Source: an uncultured Bacteroidales bacterium (GTDB lineage: Bacteria > Bacteroidota > Bacteroidia > Bacteroidales > UBA932). Taken from it: a stretch of DNA of 14,464 bases. The stretch spans positions 1 through 14,464 of the forward strand of contig CAMKTW010000020.1 in the NCBI GenBank assembly GCA_946415795.1, written 5' to 3'. Position numbers and translations under genes: made by a program. Shown in pieces: positions 4,703 through 13,296 of this stretch. The stretch's first letter is position 1. Each line of letters begins with the position of its first letter. The notes beneath the pieces are model-generated. The model was not told where the DNA came from, did no database searches, and saw only the letters and a program-made list of their open reading frames with translations.

Positions 4703-6715
4703 ATGAAGCAGAATGCAATCAAGGTGGCGCTGGTTTATGCGCTGTTTATGCTGATAGCCCTGACGGCCATCGGCAGGATTGTGTATCTGCAATTCTTTGA
4801 CAGGGATATCAAAACCGAAGTTTATCGCACCAGGGTCACCCGCGAGGATCCGCTGTCTCCCATAAGGGGGAGCATCATTGCACGCGACGGGCGGTATCTG
4901 GCCTTCTCCACCCCGGAGTATTTCATCGGACTGGACTGCACAGTGGCCGCAGACAGCGTGTTTGAGGCAAATGTAGGACCCCTCGCAGAGGCACTAGCCA
5001 AGAACTATAAGGAGCGCACCGCCGACGAATATGTCAAACTTCTCCGCTCCCGGCGAGAGAACGGCAAGGGTTATACCCGCCTGCTGCGTCAGCACGTGAG
5101 CTATAACGAGATGAAAGTGATAAGCCAGTATCCCCTGCTCAATCTTGGCAGGCGCCGCGGAGGCCTTCTGATTGACAAGATAGACCACCGCGAGTATCCA
5201 TACGACAAGCTGGCCTACCGCGCCCTGGGCTATCTGCGCAGCAGCGAAGATAAACCCCGGATCGGAGTGGAGGGCGCCCTGGATTCTGTTCTTCGCGGCA
5301 GGCCCGGCCTGAGACCTATGCGCCGCATAGACAAGGGCATCTGGATTCCCGATGCCGAATTCCCCGAGAAACCGGCTGTGAACGGGCAGGATGTCCAGAT
5401 TTCTATTGACATCGATATGCAGGACATAGCCCAGAGGGCCCTTTTGCGCAAGATAGAGAATGAGTCCGACCTTGAGGCCGGCACCGTAATAGTGATGGAG
5501 GTGGCAACCGGAGAGATCCGTGCAATGGTCAATATGGAGAAGGACGAGCACGGACGCTTCACAGAGCAGTACAACTACGCCATAGGACGTCTTGGCGAGC
5601 CTGGCAGCGTGTTCAAGCTGGCCACTCTGGTCACCGCCCTGGAAGACAAGAAGGTTACCCTGGATACCCGCCAGAGCGGCGATGTAATCTGGCGCTACGG
5701 AAAGACCGCATTTGAGGACACTTACCTGCGCAACTACAGCAGCATCACCGTGCGAAAGGGGCTGGAAATATCCTCCAATAATGTATTCCGCCGCATCGCC
5801 GGCGAGAAGTACGGCAGCAACCCGCAGGATTTCGTGGACAAGCTCAACAACGAGCGCCGTATCAGCTACAACTATAATTTTGACCTGCCCGGAATGGGCA
5901 AGGCCCGCATCCGCGACCCCAAAGACAAACTCTGGAGTCCCCCTGACCTGCCCCAGATAGGTATGGGATACGCCGTACAGCTTACTCCGCTGCACATCCT
6001 CAGTTTCTACAACGCAATAGCCAACGACGGGGTTATGGTAAAACCTCACATATTCGTCAACCTGCAGCGGGGCGGCGATGTGGAATATACCTACCCGGTA
6101 GAGACCGTCGGCCGGGTATGTTCCAAGGAGACCGCGGCGCTGGCAAAAGAGGCTCTGCGCGGCGTCGTTATCGGCGAGAACGGTACCGCCCGCCGTGCAT
6201 TTGCAAACTGCAAGGTGCAAGTAGCCGGCAAGACCGGCACCGCCCGTATCGCCCTCCCCCGCGGCGGCTATATAGACGCATCGGGAAGAAAGAAACATCA
6301 GGGCTCGTTTGTAGGCTTCTTCCCTTACGAAAATCCGAAGTACTCCATAATAGTGGTAGTCTATTCCAAGCTGGCCGCCAAGAACTTCTACGGCGGTACC
6401 TGGGGCGGCCCCGTGGCCTGTGAGATTATCGATAACATATATGCCTCCTCGCCCGACTGGAACACCCCCATCGTGTCGTCGGGGTCTATGCCAGGCATTG
6501 CGAAGGATCTTCACCAGAGCCAGAACGACACTATACACGGTGTCCCCAATGTTGTAGGGATGGGCCTGCGAGACGCCGTCTATCTTCTTGAATCCCACGG
6601 ATATAGGGTTGAATCCAAGGGGTGCGGGAAAATTGTGGAGCAGAGCCCCGGAGCCGGTTCAAAGATCAATAGTAAAACAGAGTGTGTAACCCTTTCACTT
6701 GCAGAGAATATATGA
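4703..6715 (+). CDS. ftsI: Septal peptidoglycan transpeptidase FtsI (class B PBP) with C-terminal PASTA domain
   Basis: FtsI crosslinks the glycan strands that FtsW makes at the septum. The 670 residues show a short cytoplasmic N-terminus and one transmembrane helix (about 7-30). The pedestal domain follows (PIRGSIIARDG at 53-63, GVEG at 188-191). The penicillin-binding transpeptidase domain carries all three active-site motifs: SVFK (Ser302 nucleophile, Lys305), SSN (357-359) and KTG (510-512). A single PASTA domain occupies about residues 612-668, starting at VPNVVGMGLRDAVYLLE. PASTA-tailed FtsI is common in Bacteroidota but absent from E. coli FtsI. The stop overlaps the murE start by four bases (ATGA). 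The transpeptidase looks intact. The symbol could also be written as pbp or spoVD-like, but the location next to ftsL favours ftsI. Confidence 0.95.
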   Translation: MKQNAIKVALVYALFMLIALTAIGRIVYLQFFDRDIKTEVYRTRVTREDPLSPIRGSIIARDGRYLAFSTPEYFIGLDCTVAADSVFEANVGPLAEALAKNYKERTADEYVKLLRSRRENGKGYTRLLRQHVSYNEMKVISQYPLLNLGRRRGGLLIDKIDHREYPYDKLAYRALGYLRSSEDKPRIGVEGALDSVLRGRPGLRPMRRIDKGIWIPDAEFPEKPAVNGQDVQISIDIDMQDIAQRALLRKIENESDLEAGTVIVMEVATGEIRAMVNMEKDEHGRFTEQYNYAIGRLGEPGSVFKLATLVTALEDKKVTLDTRQSGDVIWRYGKTAFEDTYLRNYSSITVRKGLEISSNNVFRRIAGEKYGSNPQDFVDKLNNERRISYNYNFDLPGMGKARIRDPKDKLWSPPDLPQIGMGYAVQLTPLHILSFYNAIANDGVMVKPHIFVNLQRGGDVEYTYPVETVGRVCSKETAALAKEALRGVVIGENGTARRAFANCKVQVAGKTGTARIALPRGGYIDASGRKKHQGSFVGFFPYENPKYSIIVVVYSKLAAKNFYGGTWGGPVACEIIDNIYASSPDWNTPIVSSGSMPGIAKDLHQSQNDTIHGVPNVVGMGLRDAVYLLESHGYRVESKGCGKIVEQSPGAGSKINSKTECVTLSLAENI

Positions 6716-8181
6716 CACTGGACAAACTGACGGCAGGAATCGACTTAATTGAAATATCGGCAAAACGGCTCCTGGATATATGCAGCGTCGAGACCGACTC
6801 GCGCAAGTGTACCCCCGGCAGCCTGTTCGTGGCCGTAGAGGGGAATGCGGTGGACGGACACAAGTTCATTGCCAAGGCCATAGAAAACGGCGCCGTGGCC
6901 GTAGTTTACCAGAACAGCGAGGCTTTTGAGATGACCGGCACCGACCGTGTGGTGTACATAAAGGTGGCCTCCAGCCGTCGCGCACTGGCCACCCTGGCCG
7001 CCAATTATTACGACAACCCCTCAGCAAAGCTGAATCTGGTGGGCGTAACCGGCACCAACGGCAAAACGACCACCGCCACCCTTCTGTACCGCCTTTTCAC
7101 CTCGCTCGGTTACGAGTGCGGCCTGATATCGACCATCGCCAATTTCATCGGCAGCAAACGCCGCAACACAGACCATACCACCCCCGACCCGCTGGAACTT
7201 AACGCCCTGATGGCAGAAATGGCGGATGACGGCTGCGAATACTGCTTTATGGAGGTCAGCTCCCACGCAGTGAGCCAGGACCGCATTGCAGCTCTAAAGT
7301 TCCGGGGTGGCATCTTCTCAAACCTCACGCACGACCACCTCGACTACCACAAGACATTCGACAACTACCGCGACTGCAAGAAGGCCTTCTTTGACGGTCT
7401 GCCCAAGGATGCGTTTGCGCTGGTCAACATTGACGACGCCAACGGCGAGGTAATGGTACAGAACTGCAAGGCGCATATTTACCGCTACTCCTGCAAGAAG
7501 ATGGCGGACTTCCGCTGCCGGCTGCTGGAAGAGACGATGGACGGTATGCAGTTGGTGATGGACGGTGTGCAGGTATGGACCCGCTTCATCGGAGCGCACA
7601 ACGCCTACAACCTGCTGGCCGTATATTCTGCCGCAATCCTGCTCGGCGCCGACAAGGAGGAGACCCTCACCCTGCTGAGCGCGATGAAGGCGGTGGACGG
7701 CCGTCTGGAATATATCAAGGGGGGCAACAACATCACCGCCGTGGTCGACTACGCCCATACCCCCGACGCTTTGGAGAATGTCCTCAAAACGCTCAAGGAG
7801 GCCGCCAAAGGGGAATTCCTGATATGTGTGTTCGGATGCGGCGGCGACCGCGACCGCACCAAACGCCCGGAGATGGGACAGATTGCCGCAAAGTATGCCG
7901 ACCGGGTTGTTGTAACCTCAGACAATCCCCGCACAGAACAGCCCGAAGATATAATTCAGGAGATACGTGCCGGGATGGATACAGCCGCCCGTGCAAAATC
8001 GGTATTCATCACCGACCGTGCAGAGGCCATCCGCAGCGCGATAGTCTTCGCCCCGGAAGGTGCGGTGATACTGGTTGCCGGCAAGGGGCACGAAGATTAC
8101 CAGATTATTGGAACCACAAAACACCACTTCGACGACAAGGAGGTCATCTCCGATGTCTTCGCATCAATAAAGAACCAGTAA
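6712..8181 (+). CDS. murE: UDP-MurNAc-L-Ala-D-Glu:meso-diaminopimelate ligase MurE
   Basis: MurE adds the third stem-peptide residue to UDP-MurNAc-L-Ala-D-Glu in the cytoplasm, using ATP. I chose ATG 6712, which overlaps the ftsI stop (ATGA) and gives 489 residues, over an ATG at 6682 that would extend 30 bases into ftsI. The P-loop is GVTGTNGKTTT (111-121), followed by the UDP-substrate motif HTTPDP (155-160) and SSHAVSQDR (183-191). The carbamylated lysine lies in the YRDCKKAFFDGL segment (Lys223 or Lys224). The C-terminal domain has DNPR (404-407), the motif that selects meso-diaminopimelate rather than lysine. The wall is therefore predicted to be of the Gram-negative mDAP type. mraY starts 4 nt downstream. 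murF, which follows murE in Proteobacteria, is absent here. Confidence 0.97.
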   Translation: MTLDKLTAGIDLIEISAKRLLDICSVETDSRKCTPGSLFVAVEGNAVDGHKFIAKAIENGAVAVVYQNSEAFEMTGTDRVVYIKVASSRRALATLAANYYDNPSAKLNLVGVTGTNGKTTTATLLYRLFTSLGYECGLISTIANFIGSKRRNTDHTTPDPLELNALMAEMADDGCEYCFMEVSSHAVSQDRIAALKFRGGIFSNLTHDHLDYHKTFDNYRDCKKAFFDGLPKDAFALVNIDDANGEVMVQNCKAHIYRYSCKKMADFRCRLLEETMDGMQLVMDGVQVWTRFIGAHNAYNLLAVYSAAILLGADKEETLTLLSAMKAVDGRLEYIKGGNNITAVVDYAHTPDALENVLKTLKEAAKGEFLICVFGCGGDRDRTKRPEMGQIAAKYADRVVVTSDNPRTEQPEDIIQEIRAGMDTAARAKSVFITDRAEAIRSAIVFAPEGAVILVAGKGHEDYQIIGTTKHHFDDKEVISDVFASIKNQ

Positions 8182-8185
8182 CGCT

Positions 8186-9442
8186 ATGCTATATCATCTT
8201 TTCAACTGGCTGCATTCCCAGGGCATCGACTTCGCAGGTGCCGGCCTTATGAAATATATCTCTTTCAGGGTTGTGTGCTGCGCTCTGGTGAGCATCATCA
8301 CCGCTCTCTGGGCAGGCAAAAACATAATAAGGAAATTACGGCAGAGACAGATCGGGGAAGAGATCCGCGACCTGGGGCTCGAAGGGCAGCTGAGCAAGAA
8401 AGGAACCCCCACGATGGGCGGTATGATCATAGCGCTGGCAGTACTGGTCCCGATACTGCTCTTCGGTGACCTCACCAACCTGAATACCATCCTCCTTATC
8501 ATAGCCACAGTCTGGCTGGGGTTCGTGGGATATCTCGACGACCACGCCAAAATCGCCAGGCATAACAAGGACGGCCTTTCCGGCAAGAAGAAAATCCTGG
8601 CACAGGTCGTGCTGGGTCTGGTGGTCGGCGTCACGATGCTGTTCAGCAGCCAGCTGGGTTTCCGGGTGCGCGGCGGCAACAACGCCGAGGTCACAACAGA
8701 GCAGCAGGTGGCATCTGTAGTTATGGAGAACAATGCCAAGACCACCATCCCGTTCGTTAAAAACAATGAGTTCGACTACTCCTGGCTCTCTCCTTTCAAG
8801 GGGGAAGCCGGCAAATGGTGTACCTGGGCTCTCTATATCCTGGTGATTATTTTCATCATCACCGCCTGCTCCAACGGCGCCAACCTCACCGACGGAATGG
8901 ACGGACTATCGGCCGGCGTTGCGGCCATTGTGGGGACGACGCTGGGCATACTGGCTTATCTGTCGGGCCACGTCGGATATGCCAACTACTTGAATATTAT
9001 GTATATCCCGGCGAGCGGCGAGATTGCGGTGTATATGGCCGCACTGGTAGGTGCCCTGCTGGGCTTCCTCTGGTACAACTCGTTCCCGGCAAAGGTATTT
9101 ATGGGCGACACGGGAAGCCTGATGCTGGGCGGTGTCATCGGCGTCTGCGCAGTGCTCATCCGTAAGGAACTGATGCTCCCGATTCTTTGTGGAGTCTATA
9201 TGGCAGAAAGCCTTTCGGTAATTATCCAGAGGGGATATTTTAAATACACCAAGAAAAAGTACGGCAAGGGTGTGAGGATTTTCAGAATGGCACCCCTCCA
9301 TCATCATTTCCAGAAAGAGGAACCCGATGCCCTGATTCAGAAACCCGGGGAAATCCAGCCCGAGGCGCGCATCGTCTCCCGCTTCTGGATTGTGTCCATC
9401 ATCCTCGCCGTGTTGACTATAGTAACACTAAAGATCAGATAG
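8186..9442 (+). CDS. mraY: Phospho-N-acetylmuramoyl-pentapeptide transferase MraY
   Basis: MraY transfers phospho-MurNAc-pentapeptide from UDP to undecaprenyl phosphate, making lipid I in the inner membrane. It is a polytopic protein with about ten hydrophobic segments. Signatures are GTPTMGG (73-79), the catalytic pair DDH (118-120, within YLDDHAKI), NGANLTDGMDGL (230-241), FMGDTGS (305-311) and the histidine cluster LHHHFQ (371-376). At 418 residues it is about 60 longer than E. coli MraY. The extra length is a hydrophilic insert (about 158-208) after a hydrophobic segment and a stretch of about 15 residues after the HHH motif. Both are of a kind I associate with Bacteroidales MraY. It starts 4 nt after murE and ends 44 nt before murD. 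Confidence 0.97.
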   Translation: MLYHLFNWLHSQGIDFAGAGLMKYISFRVVCCALVSIITALWAGKNIIRKLRQRQIGEEIRDLGLEGQLSKKGTPTMGGMIIALAVLVPILLFGDLTNLNTILLIIATVWLGFVGYLDDHAKIARHNKDGLSGKKKILAQVVLGLVVGVTMLFSSQLGFRVRGGNNAEVTTEQQVASVVMENNAKTTIPFVKNNEFDYSWLSPFKGEAGKWCTWALYILVIIFIITACSNGANLTDGMDGLSAGVAAIVGTTLGILAYLSGHVGYANYLNIMYIPASGEIAVYMAALVGALLGFLWYNSFPAKVFMGDTGSLMLGGVIGVCAVLIRKELMLPILCGVYMAESLSVIIQRGYFKYTKKKYGKGVRIFRMAPLHHHFQKEEPDALIQKPGEIQPEARIVSRFWIVSIILAVLTIVTLKIR

Positions 9443-9486
9443 ACTAAAGCGGCAGGTTGAGAACGGCAGCATAAAAAACACGAATT

Positions 9487-10827
9487 ATGGTTAAGAATAG
9501 AATAGTGGTTCTGGGCGGTGGCGAGAGCGGGGTCGGCGCAGCAGTATTGGCAAAGGTCAAGGGGTTTGACGTGTTCCTTTCGGATATGTCCACACTCACT
9601 TCCGAATACAAAAAAGTTCTCAGGAAATATGACATCCCCTTTGAAGAGGGGGGCCATACCTGGGAGAACATACTGAATGCCGGCGAGATAATAAAGAGTC
9701 CGGGGATTCCCTCAACAGCACCTCTGGTTGCAAAGGCAATCGAGATGGACATCCCCATCATATCAGAGATTGAGTTTGCCGGTCGCTACGACACTGCAAA
9801 GAAGATCTGCATCACCGGCAGCAACGGCAAAACCACCACCACTTCGCTCATTTACTATATGCTCAAGAATGTCGGGCTCAACGTCGGCCTGGGAGGCAAT
9901 ATAGGCCGCAGCTACGCCTATCAGGTAGCCACTGAGCACTACGACATATATGTGCTTGAGTTGAGCAGCTTCCAGCTGGACAATATGTACGACTTCAAGG
10001 CCGACATCGCCATCCTGCTGAACATAACCCCCGACCATCTGGACCGCTACGGATATGACCTGCAGAACTATGTAAACGCAAAGTTCCGCATCACCCAGAA
10101 TATGGCGGCGGAGGACTGCTTCATCTTCTGCTCCGACGACGAGATCACAATCAAGAACCTCAACCAGATTGTAATCAAGGCCCAGATGCTCCCCATCAGC
10201 CAGGAGAAAGAGGTGGAGGCGGGTGCATATACCCTGGGAGGAAGGATGCACGTCAACTACGGCGGCGACCCATACGAGATGCCGGTTTCAGACCTCTCCC
10301 TGCAGGGTAAACACAATGTTTACAATACGATGGCAGCTGCCCTCACCGGCAAGCTGATGAACATAAAGAACGAGAGCATCCGCAAGGCCCTCACCTCTTT
10401 TATGCCAGTAGAACACCGTATGGAGAAGGTGCTGAGCGTAGGTGGCGTACTCTATGTGAACGACTCCAAGGCTACTAACGTGAACTCTACCTGGTATGCT
10501 TTGGAGTGTATGACCACCCCGGTAGTTCTGATACTGGGCGGCAAGGACAAGGGCAACGACTACTCATCATTGTTTGACCTGGTGCGCGAGAAGGTGAAAG
10601 CTATAGTATGCCTGGGCGTGGACAATACCAAGATCCACGCTGCATTTGACGACAAGGTGGCCGCAATTGTGGATACCGGTTCTGCAGAAGAGGCGGTAAA
10701 ACAGGCCAGCCTGCTTGCAAAGGAGGGAGATACAGTGCTGCTGAGTCCCTGCTGTGCAAGTTTTGATCTGTTCAAGAGTTATGAAGACCGCGGACGGCAG
10801 TTTAAGGAAGCGGTAAGAAACCTATAA
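9487..10827 (+). CDS. murD: UDP-N-acetylmuramoyl-L-alanine:D-glutamate ligase MurD
   Basis: MurD is the cytoplasmic ATP-dependent ligase that adds D-glutamate to UDP-MurNAc-L-Ala, the second stem-peptide step. The 446-residue length is normal for the family. An N-terminal UDP-binding Rossmann domain begins with VVLGGGESG (7-15). The central ATPase domain has the P-loop ITGSNGKTTTT (109-119), LELSSFQLD (157-165) and LNITPDHLDRY (178-188). The C-terminal domain has VNDSKATN (324-331), LILGGKDKG (348-356) and SPCCASFD (420-427), all typical of MurD rather than MurC/E/F. The 44-nt gap before it is short, contains no terminator and shows no clear promoter. The start at 9487 matches the family N-terminus. 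ftsW begins 6 nt after the stop. Confidence 0.97.
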   Translation: MVKNRIVVLGGGESGVGAAVLAKVKGFDVFLSDMSTLTSEYKKVLRKYDIPFEEGGHTWENILNAGEIIKSPGIPSTAPLVAKAIEMDIPIISEIEFAGRYDTAKKICITGSNGKTTTTSLIYYMLKNVGLNVGLGGNIGRSYAYQVATEHYDIYVLELSSFQLDNMYDFKADIAILLNITPDHLDRYGYDLQNYVNAKFRITQNMAAEDCFIFCSDDEITIKNLNQIVIKAQMLPISQEKEVEAGAYTLGGRMHVNYGGDPYEMPVSDLSLQGKHNVYNTMAAALTGKLMNIKNESIRKALTSFMPVEHRMEKVLSVGGVLYVNDSKATNVNSTWYALECMTTPVVLILGGKDKGNDYSSLFDLVREKVKAIVCLGVDNTKIHAAFDDKVAAIVDTGSAEEAVKQASLLAKEGDTVLLSPCCASFDLFKSYEDRGRQFKEAVRNL

Positions 10828-10833
10828 TGCACT

Positions 10834-12135
10834 ATGGCAAAAGTCAGGTTAAGAGGCGACCGCGTAATATGGTTTATCGTTGCAGTCTTTGCGATGATAT
10901 CCATTATTGCCGTGTTCTCGGTGGGATCATTCCTCACCAAGAACAACCCTGACATAATGAGCAAGACCTCCATCTATATGGAGCAGTTCGGCAGCGTGGC
11001 GCTCGGCTTCGCGGCCCTTTTCCTGTGCTATGCCATCAACTATAAGTTTTACAAGCGCATCTCCCCGTTTATTTTCATTGCTGCGGCGGTAATGCTGCTG
11101 CTGCTTTTTGTCCCGCCGCTGCAGGACAGGCGCAACGGCGCCGTTCGCGGTCTCAAACTGATGGGCCACACCCTTCAGGTGTTCGAATTTGTTAAAATCG
11201 GCCTCATTATGTTCATAAGCTGGGGGCTGGAGAAATATAACCGCGATATCAAAACGTTCAAGGGGTTCTGCACAAGGCTTCTGGTATGGGTCGTGGCGGT
11301 ATGTGCCTGCATAATGGTAAACAGTTTCTCTTCTGCGATGCTGCTTGCCCTGGTGAGTATGATGCTGTTTTATTTTATGGATGTTAAAATCACCCACCTG
11401 TTGCTCACCATAGGGATTGCAATAGCCCTTGTGGCGGGGCTGTTCGGCCTGTATCATCTGGCATTGAAGGCATCGCCCCAAGCGGCAGAATTCCCCATAT
11501 TCAACCGCCTGGGCACCGTGGAGAGCCGCGTGGAGCACTTTATCAAGCCAGAGAGCGACACCACTATGGATGTCTCAAAGATGTCGCGGGAACAGCTTGA
11601 AGATATGGACCGCGAAGAGCGCCAGAGCGAGAGCGCAAAGATAGCCATCAAGGGTGGCGGCCTGCTGGGCAAAGGGGTCGGCAACGGCATTGCCCGACAC
11701 TCCCTATCGATGGCCTTCTCAGACTTCATCTACGCCGCCATAGTGGAGGAAACCGGGCTTGTGGGAGGCATAGTGATAGTGTTGCTCTACCTGATATTCC
11801 TGTTCCGGTGCATAAGCCTTTCGTTCAAGTGTCCCGACACCTTCTCCCAGTCGCTGGTGCTTGGCCTGGCATTCCTTATCACCACCCAGGCGTTTCTGCA
11901 CATACTTGTGAATGTGCGTCTGATACCCATAACCGGCCATACCCTTCCCCTGATCAGCCACGGCGGTACAGCATACCTGATGCTCAGCGCAGCTTTCGGT
12001 ATGATACTGTCCGTAAGCCGCGCGGTGAACAAACTGGAAGAGGAGCGGCGCGCGGCAGAAGAGGCTGCAGCAGCGCAAGGGACAGAGGAGACGGAAGAAG
12101 AGTCAAAAGAAGAGATATTACTTGAGAATAAATGA
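10834..12135 (+). CDS. ftsW: SEDS-family septal glycosyltransferase FtsW
   Basis: FtsW polymerises lipid II into glycan at the septum together with FtsI. The 433-residue product has about ten transmembrane segments. The long extracytoplasmic loop carries GKGVGNG (279-285) and the FSDFIYAAIVEETG stretch (295-308), in which Asp297 matches the essential SEDS aspartate. The C-terminal signature TGHTLPLISHGGTAYL (367-382) is clear. Two features are lineage-specific or odd. A charged insert lies in the large loop (about 236-268, KPESDTTMDVSKM onwards). The cytoplasmic tail from about residue 398 is strongly acidic and alanine-rich. Placement between murD and murG favours FtsW over RodA. The stop overlaps the murG start (ATGA). 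Confidence 0.96.
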   Translation: MAKVRLRGDRVIWFIVAVFAMISIIAVFSVGSFLTKNNPDIMSKTSIYMEQFGSVALGFAALFLCYAINYKFYKRISPFIFIAAAVMLLLLFVPPLQDRRNGAVRGLKLMGHTLQVFEFVKIGLIMFISWGLEKYNRDIKTFKGFCTRLLVWVVAVCACIMVNSFSSAMLLALVSMMLFYFMDVKITHLLLTIGIAIALVAGLFGLYHLALKASPQAAEFPIFNRLGTVESRVEHFIKPESDTTMDVSKMSREQLEDMDREERQSESAKIAIKGGGLLGKGVGNGIARHSLSMAFSDFIYAAIVEETGLVGGIVIVLLYLIFLFRCISLSFKCPDTFSQSLVLGLAFLITTQAFLHILVNVRLIPITGHTLPLISHGGTAYLMLSAAFGMILSVSRAVNKLEEERRAAEEAAAAQGTEETEEESKEEILLENK

Positions 12136-13235
12136 AACGGATAATCATAAGCGGCGGCGGTACCGGTGGACACATCTTCCCGGCGATATCCATTGCTGAT
12201 GCACTGCGCGAAAGCGGCACTGAGTGCGAAATACTGTTTGTAGGGGCAAACGGCAAGATGGAGATGGAGCGGGTACCCAAGGCCGGATACAATATTATCG
12301 GCCTCCCCGTGGCGGGACTGCAGCGCAAATTCTCCATAAAGAATCTCGCGCTCCCCGTAAAGATGGCCAAGAGCCTTTGCCGGGCAAAAAAGATTATCCG
12401 GGACTTCAAACCCGATGTTGCTGTAGGGGTCGGCGGTTATGCCAGCGCCCCATTGCTGATGGCCGCCTGCTGCCTGCATATACCCTGTCTGATCCAGGAG
12501 CAGAATTCATTTGCAGGACTTACCAACCGCAAGCTCGGCAAAAAGGTAGATAAGATATGCGTAGCCTACGACGGGATGGAGAAGTTCTTCCCCGCCGATA
12601 AGATACTCTTCACCGGCAACCCTATCCGCAAGGATATCAACCCTCCCACTCCGGAACAACGTGCCGAGGGGTACAGATATTACGGTCTTGACCCGGACAA
12701 AAAGACCCTGTTTGTAGTGGGGGGGAGCCTCGGAGCCCGCACTTTGAACGAGAGTGTGCAGAAATGGATTCTGGAGAGGGGCTCAAAGGCCGGTTTCCAG
12801 ATACTCTGGCAGAGCGGCAAGTACTACAGGAGTGAAATAGAAGGGTTCCTCAAGCAACACCCCTGCCCCGCCGTGAAGAACCATACATTCATAGACAGGA
12901 TGGACCTTGCTTACGCAGTGGCTGACGTGATTGTATCGCGCGCCGGCGCCGGGACCATCTCCGAATTGTGCGTTGAGGGCAAGGCTACCATCTTCGTACC
13001 TTCTCCCAACGTGGCAGAAGACCACCAGAGGCACAATGCGATGGCGCTTGTAGAGAAGGAAGCGGCTATGATGGTGCTGGATGCCGAGGCCCGCGAAAAA
13101 ATGATGGCGACTGCCGCGGCGCTTATCTCCGACCCGGAGAAAATCGCCCGGATGGAACGGAACATCATTAAACTCGGCAGGAAAAATGCGGCGCAGGATA
13201 TTGCCGACGAAGTCCTTAAGCTGTGTAACAATTAG
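12132..13235 (+). CDS. murG: Undecaprenyl-PP-MurNAc-pentapeptide N-acetylglucosaminyltransferase MurG
   Basis: MurG adds GlcNAc from UDP-GlcNAc to lipid I at the inner face of the membrane, giving lipid II, the substrate of FtsW. It is a GT-B fold enzyme of 367 residues, normal for the family. The three glycine-rich loops are visible: SGGGTGGHIFPA (7-18), GVGGYASAP (99-107) and VVGGSLGARTLN (195-206). The donor-binding motif is SRAGAGTISELCVEGKA (269-285). A further signature, EDHQRHNA (296-303), lies in the C-terminal lobe. The start overlaps the ftsW stop by four bases, so translation is probably coupled. A 61-nt gap, the longest within the operon, follows before murC. Confidence 0.97.
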   Translation: MKRIIISGGGTGGHIFPAISIADALRESGTECEILFVGANGKMEMERVPKAGYNIIGLPVAGLQRKFSIKNLALPVKMAKSLCRAKKIIRDFKPDVAVGVGGYASAPLLMAACCLHIPCLIQEQNSFAGLTNRKLGKKVDKICVAYDGMEKFFPADKILFTGNPIRKDINPPTPEQRAEGYRYYGLDPDKKTLFVVGGSLGARTLNESVQKWILERGSKAGFQILWQSGKYYRSEIEGFLKQHPCPAVKNHTFIDRMDLAYAVADVIVSRAGAGTISELCVEGKATIFVPSPNVAEDHQRHNAMALVEKEAAMMVLDAEAREKMMATAAALISDPEKIARMERNIIKLGRKNAAQDIADEVLKLCNN

Positions 13236-13296
13236 ATAAGTGCGGTTTGGATGAGTGGTTGGTTTGTATTATTGTAATGATGTAACAGAAAGAGGT

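Noticed and set aside
4994..6598. Long antisense open frame (534 codons) opposite ftsI
   Set aside because: It is a mirror of ftsI codon bias; ftsI has complete family motifs over this span and the antisense product resembles nothing. The same holds for the antisense frames opposite mutB, murE, murD and ftsW.
6682..6711. Alternative upstream ATG for murE
   Set aside because: It overlaps ftsI by 34 bases and adds residues not typical of MurE; ATG 6712 forms the standard ATGA overlap.
8181..8186. Absence of murF between murE and mraY as a possible deletion
   Set aside because: The junction is a tight 4-nt spacer with both neighbours intact, and Bacteroidota dcw clusters normally lack murF here.
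13277..13285. Two-codon open frame ATG ATG TAA before murC
   Set aside because: Minimal leader frames of this size occur by chance and nothing else in the 61-nt gap suggests attenuation or an internal promoter.
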